A stretch of DNA of 64,000 nucleotides from DAOPZC01 sp035353175 (GTDB lineage Bacteria; Verrucomicrobiota; Kiritimatiellia; RFP12; UBA1067). Positions within the stretch are counted from its first letter, which is position 1, and each line of letters opens with the position of its first letter. This document shows positions 31,923 to 41,407 of this stretch, in pieces. The stretch covers positions 186,001 to 250,000 of the forward strand of contig DAOPZC010000001.1 in the NCBI GenBank assembly GCA_035353175.1, written 5' to 3'. Both the position numbers and the translations under genes were made by a program. Under the pieces are notes generated by a model. The model was not told the origin of the DNA and did not search any database. It was given only the letters and a program-made list of their open reading frames with translations.

Positions 31923-34616
31923 ATGAAATTTCTGTTTTTGAGTTTTGCACTCGTCGCCTGTTGCGCGTATGCCGACACGGCGGATGACGCGCTGGCTTTG
32001 GCGCAGCGCACGCTGGCGTATGTGGAGAAGTCGGAGAAAAGGCCCGAGATGGCGGCCGAATTAAATGCCCTGGCGCAACGCCTGCCCCAAGCGAAAGAGG
32101 CGGAGCGCACAAGCTTGGAGAAAGAGATTCGCGCCTTGCGCCGGCAGATCATCTTTTCTCATCCGGCACTGAATTTTGACCGTTTGCTGGCGAGCCAGCG
32201 AGGCATCCCGTACACGTGTGCGCCGCATATGGTCGACCAGTATACGGGGCGGTGTTCGCGTCCCGGCCCTGGGCTTGTGGTGATTGAGGACTGGAAAAAC
32301 TCGCCGCGCAAGCGAGAGCCGCTGAAGGGCAAGTTGCCGTTGGGGACGGTGCTGAATCCCGACTTGCATTGGGACGGGGAACGCGTGATTTTCGCCTTCT
32401 GCGACCACACGGCGAAACGTCCGGCCGCTGCCGTCGGCGTTGCGGCGCCGACCGTGTTGGCCGGGGCTGCCCGCGGGAAAATTGGCGAGATCATCCGGAA
32501 ACTTGATCCCGAAAACCCCCTGTTTAAAGACGCGGCGGGAACCTATGATCCGAACCCGGTTGCGCATCTGCGATACTTCATCTGGGAAGCGGCCGTGGAC
32601 GGCTCGTGGGTGCGTCAGCTCACCGGCACGCCGCAGGACAAGATGGAGACGTGGTGCGGACGGCAAACCTCGCTGATCGAGGATGCGGACCCGTGCTATC
32701 TGCCGGACGGCGGGTTTGCGTTCAACTCGACGCGCTGCCAGAGCTTCGGCCGCTGTCACTGGGGACGCTACACGCCGGCGTTTCTCATTTACAGGGCCGA
32801 TGGCGACGGCTCGAACATCCGCCAGCTCTCCTTCGGCGAAGCGAATGAGTGGGAGCCTGCGGTGTTGAACGACGGCCGGCTGGTCTATACGCGCTGGGAC
32901 TACATCAACCGCAATGCGGTGTGGTACCAGAGCCTCTGGACGATGAAGCCGGACGGCACGGGCACGGCGCATTTTTACGGGAACTACACCATGCACCCGG
33001 GCGTGCAGACGGAGACTCAGCCCATTCCGGATTCGCACGTCGTCGTCGCGACGGCGGCGGCACACCATTACGTTACGGCGGGGTCGCTCATTCTCATCGA
33101 CACGCACAAGGGCGAGGACGGGCCCGCGCCGCTCACGCGGCTGACGCCCGAAATCCCTTGGCCCGAATCGGAAGGCTGGAATCTGCCGGGGTGTTACGCC
33201 GCCCCGTATCCGGTCAACGACACCTTGTTTTTTGCCAGTTTTTCCCCGGAGAGTCTGTGCCAAACCGCAAGCGAACGGACGACGACGAATCCGTGGGGCG
33301 CGTGGCCGACACCGAAGGCTTACGGGATTTGGCTGGTGGATTCGCTGGGCGGGCGCGAGCTGATCTATCAGGACCCGGAGATCGGCACGTTCACGCCGAT
33401 CCCGATCCGCAAGCGTGTTCGCCCGCCGGTGATTCCTTCCGTGCTGCCTCCTGCGGAGACCGCCCCCGATTTCGGCGTGTGCTATGTCGAGAACGTGTAC
33501 GATTGCCGCGAACCGTTGGAAAAAGGCAGCGTCAAATATCTGCGCGTCAACGAGCTTCTGAATCAGCCTGCGGCAAAGAAATGCAACTGGAATGCATCGC
33601 TGGATTTGGATCTCCACAAACGTCCGCTCGGCGTGGTGCCCGTCGGCGCGGATGGCTCGGCCGCTTTTCGGATTCCGGCCCGCAAGCCGATTCAGCTGCA
33701 AGCGCTGAATGCAGACGGCATGGCGGTGTTTACCATGCGCTCGTTCATCTATGCGCAGAAAGGCGAAGTCTTGGGCTGCGCGGGCTGTCATGAAGACAAG
33801 ATGCGGAGCCGGTTGCCGCAGGATCTCGCGAAGCGTCGCGAGATTGTCGATCCCAAACCCACGCTTGCTCTCGACTACGAGGGCGGCTTCAGTTTCATGC
33901 GGACAGTTCAGCCCGTGTTCGATCGTCACTGTATCCGCTGCCATGGGTTGGCGTCGGACGGGAAGGGCGGCAACGAACCGCTGAACCTGATCGGAACCCA
34001 GGCGGGGCCCAATCTGATCAGCCGGAAATTGGTCAAGTGGATCGAATCGTATCAAGAGACCGGAGCGAGCAAAACAAACGATTACTTTGCGGTCGCGAGC
34101 CCGCTGACGGCGATTTTAAAGAAAGGGCACAACGGCATAACGCTTTCGAAAGATGAGTGGAACGCGCTGATCATCTGGATGGATCTCAATGTGCCACATT
34201 ACAGCAACGGCCATTACGGATTCAATTGTGCCGAACAGCGCCAATCGGATGCCGAAGGCGAAAAACGGTTGCGGACGGCCATCGCGGAGCGCTTCGGCAA
34301 AGAGGTGGCGGCGCAGCCTTACCCGGCGCTGGTGAATGTTGCGGCGCCAGAAAAAAGCCGGATTCTGCTGGCCGCACTGCCCTTGGGCAAAGGCGGCTGG
34401 GACCAGTTCGACGGCGGGTTCGGCGGCACGGACGATCCGAATTACCAGGCGATGCTCGCTTTGGTTCAGGGGTCCATCGCTCCTCTGCGGTATCAAGACT
34501 TTTGCGGCACGTGCGGCCGCGGCAAGGCGTGCGTGTGCAACAGCTGCTGGGTGTGGATGGGCCGTTTCAACGAGCCGGCGTCAGACCACCGCGTGACGGC
34601 TGCCCGCGCGCCATAG
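31923..34616 (+). CDS. Secreted cytochrome-like protein with HZS-alpha-type domain (paralogue)
   Basis: 897 aa, signal peptide ending near CCAYADT. It is a tandem paralogue of the preceding gene: both begin ADTADDAL and continue AQRTLAYVEKS, and both share LPDGGFAF, NIRQLSFGEANEWEP and YTRWDYI. Haem sites CAGCH and CIRCH match those of the first copy. The C-terminus ends with a Cys-rich motif CGTCGRGKACVCNSC then WVWMGRFN, and stops there, without the adhesin module. No good Shine-Dalgarno was found before the ATG. Spacing of 60 bases suggests co-transcription. Hydrazine chemistry is not implied; the domain family is wider than the anammox enzyme. Confidence 0.8.
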   Translation: MKFLFLSFALVACCAYADTADDALALAQRTLAYVEKSEKRPEMAAELNALAQRLPQAKEAERTSLEKEIRALRRQIIFSHPALNFDRLLASQRGIPYTCAPHMVDQYTGRCSRPGPGLVVIEDWKNSPRKREPLKGKLPLGTVLNPDLHWDGERVIFAFCDHTAKRPAAAVGVAAPTVLAGAARGKIGEIIRKLDPENPLFKDAAGTYDPNPVAHLRYFIWEAAVDGSWVRQLTGTPQDKMETWCGRQTSLIEDADPCYLPDGGFAFNSTRCQSFGRCHWGRYTPAFLIYRADGDGSNIRQLSFGEANEWEPAVLNDGRLVYTRWDYINRNAVWYQSLWTMKPDGTGTAHFYGNYTMHPGVQTETQPIPDSHVVVATAAAHHYVTAGSLILIDTHKGEDGPAPLTRLTPEIPWPESEGWNLPGCYAAPYPVNDTLFFASFSPESLCQTASERTTTNPWGAWPTPKAYGIWLVDSLGGRELIYQDPEIGTFTPIPIRKRVRPPVIPSVLPPAETAPDFGVCYVENVYDCREPLEKGSVKYLRVNELLNQPAAKKCNWNASLDLDLHKRPLGVVPVGADGSAAFRIPARKPIQLQALNADGMAVFTMRSFIYAQKGEVLGCAGCHEDKMRSRLPQDLAKRREIVDPKPTLALDYEGGFSFMRTVQPVFDRHCIRCHGLASDGKGGNEPLNLIGTQAGPNLISRKLVKWIESYQETGASKTNDYFAVASPLTAILKKGHNGITLSKDEWNALIIWMDLNVPHYSNGHYGFNCAEQRQSDAEGEKRLRTAIAERFGKEVAAQPYPALVNVAAPEKSRILLAALPLGKGGWDQFDGGFGGTDDPNYQAMLALVQGSIAPLRYQDFCGTCGRGKACVCNSCWVWMGRFNEPASDHRVTAARAP

Positions 34617-34640
34617 GCTCCCGCCGTCTGGCCGCCTTTT

Positions 34641-34660
34641 CGCGGACGGGGCCGTCCGCG
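34641..34660. repeat. Perfect 9-base hairpin after the cytochrome-like pair
   Basis: CGCGGACGG and CCGTCCGCG are inverted around GG, 24 bases after the stop codon. There is no following U-tract, so it may be a factor-dependent terminator, a stabilising hairpin or a dispersed palindrome. It marks the boundary between the GC-rich operon and the AT-richer cassette-like region. Confidence 0.45.
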
Positions 34661-34725
34661 CCCCCGGCGTTGTGTCACGCGTTCATCAGAAACGCAACAT
34701 TGTCCGCCCAAGGGAGTCGATTAAG

Positions 34726-35352
34726 ATGACGATCAGGATTACGAGGGAGCCGCACCCTTCTTGCCTGATGAAGATATCCCCACTAGCAATCATGATGGCT
34801 CTACCCTTGTTGACAGCAGGTTTCAAGATATCTGGGCGCGGCGAGAACCAACCAACCGTGCAGTCAGCCTTCGACGGTCGCTACTATGTACGCACCGTAC
34901 CTGATAATGACTATGGGACTGAGGGAAGTACTAAAGTATTCAAAGAAGAACTAGGTGAGGACAAGCTGCTGGATGAGTATCCTGTTTACATGCGAGGAGA
35001 GCTCTACTTAGGCTGGAGTCCAATCGAAGGGAAATGGTGTTTAGTGCATCTGGAGCCAGAACGAATTGCCAGCAACAATGACTTCACGAAGCTAGGTAAG
35101 GTTTCTCGTCTTGCACTCTACATGGGAGGGAAGAGTATTGCGGCCTACACAAGCTTGGATTTGGAGCAGATGGGATTAAAGGAAAGAGTACAGACACTCG
35201 CTCATAAACAGCCAGGACAGTTTATGATCCACGGCATCTGTCAGATTCCGAAGACAAACTCCTACGTATTGAAGATTGAGAAGGTTGAAGGTACTGAAAC
35301 AAAAATGATTTTACTGGATATCACTACTGGAATGAAATTCACAGAAAAATAG
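34726..35352 (+). CDS. Hypothetical protein, cassette-like region
   Basis: 208 aa from the ATG at 34726, which has AGGGAG upstream; an internal ATG at 34768 opens directly onto a hydrophobic signal-like stretch (SPLAIMMALPLLTAG). The mature part is polar with no motif I recognise; a segment YVRTVPDNDYG and a KTNSYVLKIEKVEG strand suggest a small beta-rich exported protein. It is clearly AT-richer than the genes before 34.6 kb. The hairpin at 35353-35442 starts right after its stop codon. Function unknown. Confidence 0.65.
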   Translation: MTIRITREPHPSCLMKISPLAIMMALPLLTAGFKISGRGENQPTVQSAFDGRYYVRTVPDNDYGTEGSTKVFKEELGEDKLLDEYPVYMRGELYLGWSPIEGKWCLVHLEPERIASNNDFTKLGKVSRLALYMGGKSIAAYTSLDLEQMGLKERVQTLAHKQPGQFMIHGICQIPKTNSYVLKIEKVEGTETKMILLDITTGMKFTEK

Positions 35353-35442
35353 GCAGGACCAGCGCGTGGACCTTACGCGGTAAAACGCACAATTTTCATG
35401 CCTGACGTTTGGTTCCCGCGCAGGTCACACGTAACGTTGGGC
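35353..35442 (+). repeat. attC-like hairpin 1 (imperfect)
   Basis: Starts at the stop codon of the upstream gene and ends in GTTGGGC (35436-35442), a perfect GTTRRRY core, six bases before the next ATG. Inside, CCAGCGCGTGGACC pairs with GGTTCCCGCGCAGG, giving a stem with two mismatches and one G-U pair, and TTACGCGGTAA is a palindrome in the loop. The left RYYYAAC box is not recognisable. Length about 90 bases, within the range of integron attC sites. Confidence 0.45.
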
Positions 35443-35448
35443 ACGAAC

Positions 35449-35624
35449 ATGAAAGCAATCATCCACATCCTTTGTTTGTTGATTCTTCTGTTTGTCGCTT
35501 TCAGGACAGGTGCCAAAAGCTACAAACGGACAAATGGCTAGATGTGAAACCCAATTTTTTTGGTCTTGGCGTAAACTTAAATGCTCTATTTCAACGATTG
35601 CGAGACAAGTTTAAACGATCAAAA

Positions 35625-35630
<6 letters not shown>
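35449..35630 (+). pseudogene. Small membrane-protein gene with an apparent frameshift
   Basis: From the ATG at 35449 the frame codes a hydrophobic N-terminus (ILCLLILLFVAF) and stops at 35541 after 30 residues. A second frame shifted by one base continues with KWLDVKPNFFGLGV and runs to a TAA at 35628-35630 that lies inside the next attC-like site, exactly where cassette stop codons usually fall. Adding one A to the AAAA run at 35514-35517 joins both parts into a protein of about 60 residues. This could be a true mutation, a sequence error or programmed slippage. Confidence 0.5.
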
Positions 35631-36038
<408 letters not shown>

Positions 36039-36059
36039 GAGATAGAAGTCAACACCCCC

Positions 36060-36088
36060 TTGACGTAGATACACAACGTGTATACACT
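36060..36088 (+). promoter_or_regulatory. Promoter and operator of the brnTA pair
   Basis: TTGACG (36060-36065) and TACACT (36083-36088) are 17 bases apart. The spacer holds the inverted repeat ATACAC-AAC-GTGTAT (36069-36083), a likely site for autorepression by the BrnA antitoxin. The toxin ATG is only eight bases after the -10 element, so the transcript would be leaderless or nearly so. Confidence 0.6.
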
Positions 36089-36095
36089 ATTGCCG

Positions 36096-36374
36096 ATGAG
36101 ATTCACATGGGATGAGACAAAGAATGCGATGAACCGGCAGAAGCACGGCATAGACTTCGCCGATGTTCCGACCGTGTTCGGCTATCCCATGGTGACGTTT
36201 TTGGATCAACGAAAAGAGTACGGAGAAGACCGGTGGATTGGAATCGGTTGGCTGGGTGACATTCTAGCTGTTGTCGTATACACCGAGCCTAGTACAGGAA
36301 CGACACGAATCATTTCCGCACGAAAGGCGAACCGACATGAGCAAAGCATCTACACTGAAGAAATCGGGGACTGA
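36096..36374 (+). CDS. brnT: BrnT-family ribonuclease toxin
   Basis: 92 aa, normal size for BrnT/DUF497 toxins with a RelE-like fold that cleave RNA. The start MRFTWDETKNAMNRQKHGID is the family signature, followed by DFADVPTVF and the C-terminal RIISARKANRHEQ with the conserved Arg residues. The ATG at 36096 was preferred to a GTG at 36078 because the family starts there. Its last 38 bases overlap brnA, the usual arrangement in this type II toxin-antitoxin module. It has its own promoter, as toxin-antitoxin cassettes in integron arrays often do. Confidence 0.88.
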   Translation: MRFTWDETKNAMNRQKHGIDFADVPTVFGYPMVTFLDQRKEYGEDRWIGIGWLGDILAVVVYTEPSTGTTRIISARKANRHEQSIYTEEIGD

Positions 36375-36603
36375 CTGGAAGCGGTTGCACGGAATGAAGG
36401 ACGAGGAGATCGATTTCTCTGACATTCCCCCAATCGACAAAAGCCTGTTCAAGAAAATGGTCATTCGAATGCCGGAAAAGAAGGCGGCTCTTTCACTTCG
36501 CCTCGACCCACGGGTGATTGCCTGGTTCAAGGGGCAGGGTCCCGGATACCAGACGCGCATCAATGCTGTCTTGAAGTCCTATGTCGAGGCACACTCGCAT
36601 TAA
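36337..36603 (+). CDS. brnA: BrnA-family antitoxin
   Basis: 88 aa. The C-terminal ribbon-helix-helix domain reads KKAALSLRLDPRVIAWF followed by GYQTRINAVLKSYVEA, typical of BrnA DNA-binding antitoxins. The N-terminal part (DWKRLHGMKDEEIDFSDIPP) should wrap the toxin. It begins inside brnT and ends 12 bases before a GCCCAAC motif that looks like the left end of an attC site. Confidence 0.87.
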   Translation: MSKASTLKKSGTDWKRLHGMKDEEIDFSDIPPIDKSLFKKMVIRMPEKKAALSLRLDPRVIAWFKGQGPGYQTRINAVLKSYVEAHSH

Positions 36604-36615
36604 ACGATGATAGCC

Positions 36616-36622
36616 GCCCAAC
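36616..36622 (+). repeat. Orphan RYYYAAC box (possible broken attC)
   Basis: GCCCAAC is a perfect RYYYAAC left box, 12 bases after the brnA stop, where an attC should begin. No right half with GTTRRRY follows; the sequence runs into a truncated toxin gene instead. A similar motif, GCCCGAC with related flanks, lies at 36938-36944. Confidence 0.35.
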
Positions 36623-36641
36623 AAAACGGTGGAGGCGACGG

Positions 36642-36731
36642 GATCGGGACAAGGTTATCCGGATTTTTGGAGCTGGTTACTGGCGGAAAGGAAAGAAGCT
36701 TTATGAAGAGCAAAATCACATACACGGATGA
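36642..36731 (+). pseudogene. C-terminal remnant of a second BrnT/DUF497 toxin
   Basis: The frame ending at the TGA at 36729-36731 reads DKVIRIFGAGYWRKGKKLYE and closes with EEQNHIHG, the characteristic end of many DUF497 toxins. Nothing upstream in this frame resembles the toxin N-terminus and there is no start codon, so about two thirds of the gene is missing. Its last 29 bases overlap the intact antitoxin gene, as in the complete pair upstream. Confidence 0.7.
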
Positions 36732-36936
36732 ACCCATGGGTAAGGCACGGGTGGTGCAGGACTTTCTCCCATCCCCTGAACAACTCGCCTTCAAAGAGGA
36801 GAAGGTCAAGGTCACAATTTCACTGAGCAAAGCCAGCCTTGACTTCTTCAAGGAGCAGGCAGGATTGCATAAGACCGCCTACCAAAAGATGATTCGGAAT
36901 CTATTGGATACGTATGCCGTTCAACACTCAAAATGA
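36703..36936 (+). CDS. Antitoxin partner of a DUF497 toxin (orphan)
   Basis: 77 aa. It has the antitoxin pattern seen with DUF497 toxins: a start like MKSKITYTDEPMG, then VVQDFLPSPEQLAFKEE and a ribbon-helix-helix end with VKVTISLSKASLDFFKEQA and YQKMIRNLLD. GGAAAGGAAAG precedes the ATG. The matching toxin survives only as a C-terminal fragment, so this antitoxin is now without its toxin. It may remain as a repressor or protect against toxin carried elsewhere. Confidence 0.8.
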   Translation: MKSKITYTDEPMGKARVVQDFLPSPEQLAFKEEKVKVTISLSKASLDFFKEQAGLHKTAYQKMIRNLLDTYAVQHSK

Positions 36937-37160
36937 TGCCCGACAAGGCGGCCTCCATCACTATAGACGATGGCACCGTCCTCAGTGGCAGCCTGCCTCC
37001 TGCCAAAATGAAGTTGGCTCAAGCCCGGATCGAAATTCACAGGGAGGACTTGATGGCGGACTGGAAACTCGCCGTTTCAGGAGAACCTGTGTTTAAAATC
37101 GACACCCTCAAAGCGAAGAAAGAGTGCAGAGGCATTACAATCAGGTGCGAGACGCTGTAG
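36933..37160 (+). pseudogene. 5'-truncated DUF4160-family gene
   Basis: 75 codons from ATGATG overlapping the antitoxin stop. The body GSLPPAKMKLAQARIEIHRE, then DWKLAVSGEPVFKIDTL matches the second half of DUF4160 proteins. The usual N-terminal third, with a His-rich DHNPPHFHA-like motif, is missing. The join lies at GCCCGACAAGGCGG, similar to the sequence at the other truncated gene. It might still be translated through coupling to the antitoxin, but is unlikely to be a complete protein. Confidence 0.6.
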
Positions 37161-37212
37161 CCAACCATGAAAGGGTTTCACGCGTGAGCAAGCCGTGAAA
37201 CCCTGGTTGGAC
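37159..37212 (+). repeat. attC-like hairpin 4
   Basis: Left end AGCCAAC (one mismatch to RYYYAAC) starts in the upstream stop codon. The right arm CGTGAAACCCTGGTTGG (37194-37210) pairs fully with 37161-37182, with a five-base bulge in the left arm. The site ends in GTTGGAC (37206-37212), identical to the core of hairpin 3. Length 54 bases. It closes the cassette-like region. Confidence 0.55.
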
Positions 37213-37258
37213 TAAGCCGGCCGAGGGAGGGCGCGCACGTGGCCCCATGGGTTTATCA

Positions 37259-37298
37259 GGCCGCGCGGGTCTCGCATCCGCGCGGCCCGGCCTTTTTT
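37259..37298 (+). terminator. Intrinsic terminator at the end of the cassette-like region
   Basis: GGCCGCGCGG (37259-37268) pairs with CCGCGCGGCC (37278-37287), followed shortly by a run of six T (37293-37298). GCCCGGCC around the T-run can also pair with GGCCGGGC downstream, so the structure may serve the convergent epimerase gene too. Confidence 0.65.
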
Positions 37299-37315
37299 CG
37301 CGGCGGCCGGGCGCC

Positions 37316-38283
<968 letters not shown>

Positions 38284-38287
<4 letters not shown>

Positions 38288-38991
38288 GGGGCTTTCAGGC
38301 TGGCTTTCTGCTGCTTGATCAGTGCTTTGATGCCCTTGTGCGCGAGGGCCTTGAGGGCATCGAGCGAATTTTCGGTAAAGGGTTCGTGTTCGGCCGTGCC
38401 CTGGAGCTCCACGTAGCGGCCGTCATCGGTCATGACCACGTTCAGGTCCACCTCCGCGGCGGAGTCGTGCGCGTAGTCGAGGTCGAGCGTGGGCGTCCCT
38501 TCGCAGACGCCGACGCTGACCGCGGCGATGAAGTGCTTGATCGGGCTGGCGGTGAGCTTGCCCCGCTTCTGCAGCCAGGCCAGCGCGTCCGCCAGCGCGA
38601 CCATGCCGCCGGTGATCGAGGCGCAGCGCGTGCCGCCGTCGGCCTGAAGCACGTCGCAGTCGATGGTGATGGAGCGCTCGCCGAGCTTGTCCATGTCCAC
38701 TGCCGCGCGGAGCGCGCGTCCGATGAGGCGGCTGATCTCCGTGCCGCGCGCGTCGGGCTTGCCCTTTTTGATCTCGCGGTCCTTGCGGTCGACCGTGCTG
38801 CGCGGCAGCATGCTGTATTCGGCGGTGACCCAGCCTTGGCCCTTGCCCTTGAGAAACGGCGGCACCTTTTCTTCGACGCTGGCGGTGCAGAGCACCCAGG
38901 TCTCGCCCTGTTTGATCAGCACCGAGCCTTCGGCGTGTTTGGTGAAGTGGCGTTCGATCTGGACGGGGCGCAGCTGGGTGGGTTTTTTCAT
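38284..38991 (-). CDS. rph: Ribonuclease PH
   Basis: 235 aa, normal for RNase PH, the phosphate-dependent 3' exonuclease that trims tRNA precursors. Recognisable segments: [62 protein letters not shown] and [11 protein letters not shown]. The ATG at 38991 begins with the expected MKKPTQLRP; a TTG 36 bases upstream is less likely. It is 52 bases downstream of guaB and overlaps the epimerase gene by four bases. Confidence 0.95.
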
Positions 38992-39043
38992 GACGGAAAG
39001 AGGACCTGCGATCGGGGTTTGCCGCAAGGGCGCGCGCGCCGTT

Positions 39044-40537
39044 TTACGAGCGGTAGTTGGGCGCTTCCTTGATGATTTTCACATCGTGGGGATGGGCTTC
39101 GCGCACGCCCGCGTTGGTGACGCGGTAGAAGACGCCTTCGCGCTTGAGCTCCTCGATCGTGCGCGCGCCGCAGTAGCCCAGCGAAGAGCGCAGGCCGCCG
39201 CAGAACTGCGTCATGATCTTCTTCACCGAGCCGGCCAGCGGCACGATGCCCTCGATGCCCTGCGGCACGAGGTCGTCCTCTTTCACGTTGTCCTGGCCGT
39301 AGCGCTGGCGGCTGCCTTTGCCCTCTTTCATGGCGGCGAGGCTGCCCATGCCGCGGTAGACCACGAAGTGGCGTCCCTCGTGGATGATCTTCTCGCCCGG
39401 GCTCTCTTCGGTGCCGGCGAGGAGCGAGCCGAGCATCACGGTGTCCGCGCCCGCGACCAGCGCCTTGGGCACGTCGCCCGAGTGGCGGATGCCGCCGTCG
39501 GCGATCACCGGGATCGCGCCGCCGACCGCCTGGCTGGCATTGTACACGGCGGTGATCTGCGGGATGCCGACGCCGCACACGACGCGGGTGGTGCAGATCG
39601 AGCCGGGGCCGATGCCGACCTTGACGGCATGCGCGCCGGCGTTCATCAGGGCGAGCGCGCCTTCCGCCGTGGCGACGTTGCCGCCGATCACGTCGATGTC
39701 GGGATAGTGCTGGTTGATCCAGGTCACCATGTCGAGGATGCCTTTGCTGTGGCCGTGGGCGCTGTCGACGACGACGACGTCGACCTCTTCATCGGCGAGC
39801 ATCGCCATGCGGTCGTGGTCGTTCGCGCTGACCGCCGCCGCCACGCGCAGGCGGTAGCGGCTGTCGCGCGTGTAGAGCGGCTGGGCGTTCTCGACCAGCT
39901 CGAGCACGTCGGTGAAGGAGTAGAGCCCGACGAGGCGGCCCGCTTGGTCGACGAGCGGGAGCTTGCCGATCTTGTTCTCCATCATGATGGTGTAGGCCTG
40001 CTCCAGCGTGGTGCCCGGGGCGGCGGTGATGACGCGCGTGGTCATGACGTCCGCGGCGCGGGTGGCGGTCTTCTTGGCGAAGCGGATGTCGCTGGAGGTC
40101 ACGATGCCCGCGAGCTTGTCCTGATCGTCGAGGATCGGGAAGCCGCTGAAGGAGAGGTGGTGCTCCTCGCGGTAGTCATGGATGTAGGCGAGGGTGTCGT
40201 TGGCGCGGAAGGCCACGGGCTTCATGATGAGGCCGTTGAGGTGGTGCTTCACGCGGCGGACATGCTGCGCCTGGATCTCGGGCGGCAGGTTTTTGTGGAT
40301 GACGCCGATGCCGCCGAGCATCGCCATCGCGGTGGCCATGCCCGCCTCGGTCACGGTGTCCATGGCCGCGCTGACAAAGGGGATGTTGAGGGTGATGCGG
40401 CTGGTGAGCCGGGTGGCCAGGCTGGTCGCGTCCGGGAGAAAATCCGCGTAGCGGGTGACGAGTGTGACATCGTCGAACGTCAGCCCTTCGTAAGGGAACT
40501 GTTTCATGAAAGCGGCGACATGAGAATTGACATGCAT
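39044..40537 (-). CDS. guaB: Inosine-5'-monophosphate dehydrogenase
   Basis: About 497 aa. IMPDH oxidises IMP to XMP, the committed step of GMP synthesis. Visible: LTFDDVTLV at the N-terminus, two CBS domains in the middle ([10 protein letters not shown], then [16 protein letters not shown]), the catalytic-Cys loop [19 protein letters not shown] and the flap YRGMGSL. GGAGG lies six bases before the ATG at 40537; ATGs at 40540 and 40555 are alternatives. A good promoter lies at 40572-40600. The gene heads a guaB-rph-epimerase series. Confidence 0.96.
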   Translation of the reverse strand: MHVNSHVAAFMKQFPYEGLTFDDVTLVTRYADFLPDATSLATRLTSRITLNIPFVSAAMDTVTEAGMATAMAMLGGIGVIHKNLPPEIQAQHVRRVKHHLNGLIMKPVAFRANDTLAYIHDYREEHHLSFSGFPILDDQDKLAGIVTSSDIRFAKKTATRAADVMTTRVITAAPGTTLEQAYTIMMENKIGKLPLVDQAGRLVGLYSFTDVLELVENAQPLYTRDSRYRLRVAAAVSANDHDRMAMLADEEVDVVVVDSAHGHSKGILDMVTWINQHYPDIDVIGGNVATAEGALALMNAGAHAVKVGIGPGSICTTRVVCGVGIPQITAVYNASQAVGGAIPVIADGGIRHSGDVPKALVAGADTVMLGSLLAGTEESPGEKIIHEGRHFVVYRGMGSLAAMKEGKGSRQRYGQDNVKEDDLVPQGIEGIVPLAGSVKKIMTQFCGGLRSSLGYCGARTIEELKREGVFYRVTNAGVREAHPHDVKIIKEAPNYRS

Positions 40538-40571
40538 CATAGACCTCCGAACCATTTCGCTTTCCCGTAAT

Positions 40572-40600
40572 TATATATCCTATTTGCGGCGTTTTGGCAA
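40572..40600 (-). promoter_or_regulatory. Promoter of guaB
   Basis: On the minus strand TTGCCA (40600-40595) and TATATA (40577-40572) are 17 bases apart; the latter continues into TATAAT with a 19-base spacing. The leader to the guaB start is about 30 bases. Confidence 0.6.
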
Positions 40601-40650
40601 TCGCGAACGCGAAAAAACGACAGAGAAACGTCAGAGAGGCGCATAGCAGA

Positions 40651-40803
40651 GGGGGGGTCGACGTCCACGAGAAGAGCGTCTACCGCCACATCGCCCGCGG
40701 CCTGCCCCGCGCGAAGTACGGCGACATGCCGCGCGTCTGCATGCTCAAGCCGCGCTCCCGCAAGCCCGTCGAGCACAAGATCGACACGAAGTGCGGCCCG
40801 CCA
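40651..40803 (+). pseudogene. Internal scrap of an IS30-family transposase
   Basis: One frame reads HEKSVYRHIARGLPRAKYGD, then KPVEHKIDTKCG, which matches the middle of IS30-type transposases, where a helix-turn-helix target step is followed by a KPVEHKIDxKCR segment. There is no start, no DDE core and no flanking terminal repeats, so this is a relic. It lies in the 870-base gap between guaB and ilvE that also holds the tandem repeats at 40976-41051. Confidence 0.65.
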
Positions 40804-40975
40804 AGAGGCCGGACCCGGCCCAAACATGCAAGGCACGACGGTTTCGGACCCTCCGCAAATTTCAACGTTTCTGGACCGTGTCGGACGTGGGATACGCCGG
40901 ACCAGATATAGGAGCCATAACAAGCTGCACAGCAACACGTTAAGATGTATAAACCAAGCCTGATTCGCCATAAAG

Positions 40976-41005
40976 TGTCCCATTCTGTCCCGTTTTGTCC
41001 CATCG
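40976..41005. repeat. Three 10-base tandem repeats
   Basis: TGTCCC recurs at 40976, 40986 and 40996 with exact 10-base period; the units are TGTCCCATTC, TGTCCCGTTT and TGTCCCATCG. No gene uses this stretch. It is close to the heptamer array at 41024-41051. Confidence 0.7.
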
Positions 41006-41023
41006 GCGGGATTCGACGTTTTG

Positions 41024-41051
41024 TTCGATATTCGATGTTCAATGTTGATTT
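41024..41051. repeat. Four degenerate 7-base tandem repeats
   Basis: Units TTCGATA, TTCGATG, TTCAATG and TTGATTT follow each other without gaps. The period equals that of the arrays around the IVS-type gene at 4.87 and 5.34 kb, but the unit sequence differs. No coding frame of note is present. From here to 41321 I see nothing else. Confidence 0.6.
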
Positions 41052-41321
41052 CCGGCGTTATGTGGAGGCAGCGCTCGTTTCTTCAATTACGAAGGAAGAC
41101 AGCGATGATTTACCTGGGCTTCAGCAACAAACCCCGCGCCCCACGGCCGACAGGCCTGGCGGGCACCCCAACCGCATTCTTCGCGGCCCTTTCACTTCGC
41201 AGTCTATGCAAGCAACAAGGGCGGCCTCTGTTGAGTTCAAAGTCATCCCCTGGAAAACGGCGCGCGAAACCCTTTCACTTAGAAATGCTCCGCGGGCGAT
41301 CGGAGGGGGCGCGTTGCGGGC

Positions 41322-41349
41322 TTGCAACTTGCGGAAGAAAAGGTAATAT
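41322..41349 (+). promoter_or_regulatory. Promoter of the ilvE-recQ unit
   Basis: TTGCAA (41322-41327) and TAATAT (41344-41349) with a 16-base spacer, giving a leader of about 50 bases before the ilvE ATG. Confidence 0.5.
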
Positions 41350-41407
41350 GAGCGTCTGTTTTTTCGGGAGGATGCGTGTCGTGCGACTCCCATATAAGGA
41401 CGGGAAC

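Noticed and set aside
27816..34616. Hydrazine synthase, so an anammox organism
   Set aside because: Only a domain of the alpha-subunit type is shared; the other subunits and anammox genes are absent and this domain family is widespread in PVC genomes.
35409..35448. TTG start giving a 73-residue protein
   Set aside because: The start would lie inside the attC-like hairpin and the first residues have no signal character; a frameshift from the ATG at 35449 explains the data better.
41021..41407. Upstream extension of the ilvE reading frame
   Set aside because: The frame is open but crosses tandem repeats and a promoter, and the family start matches the ATG at 41408.
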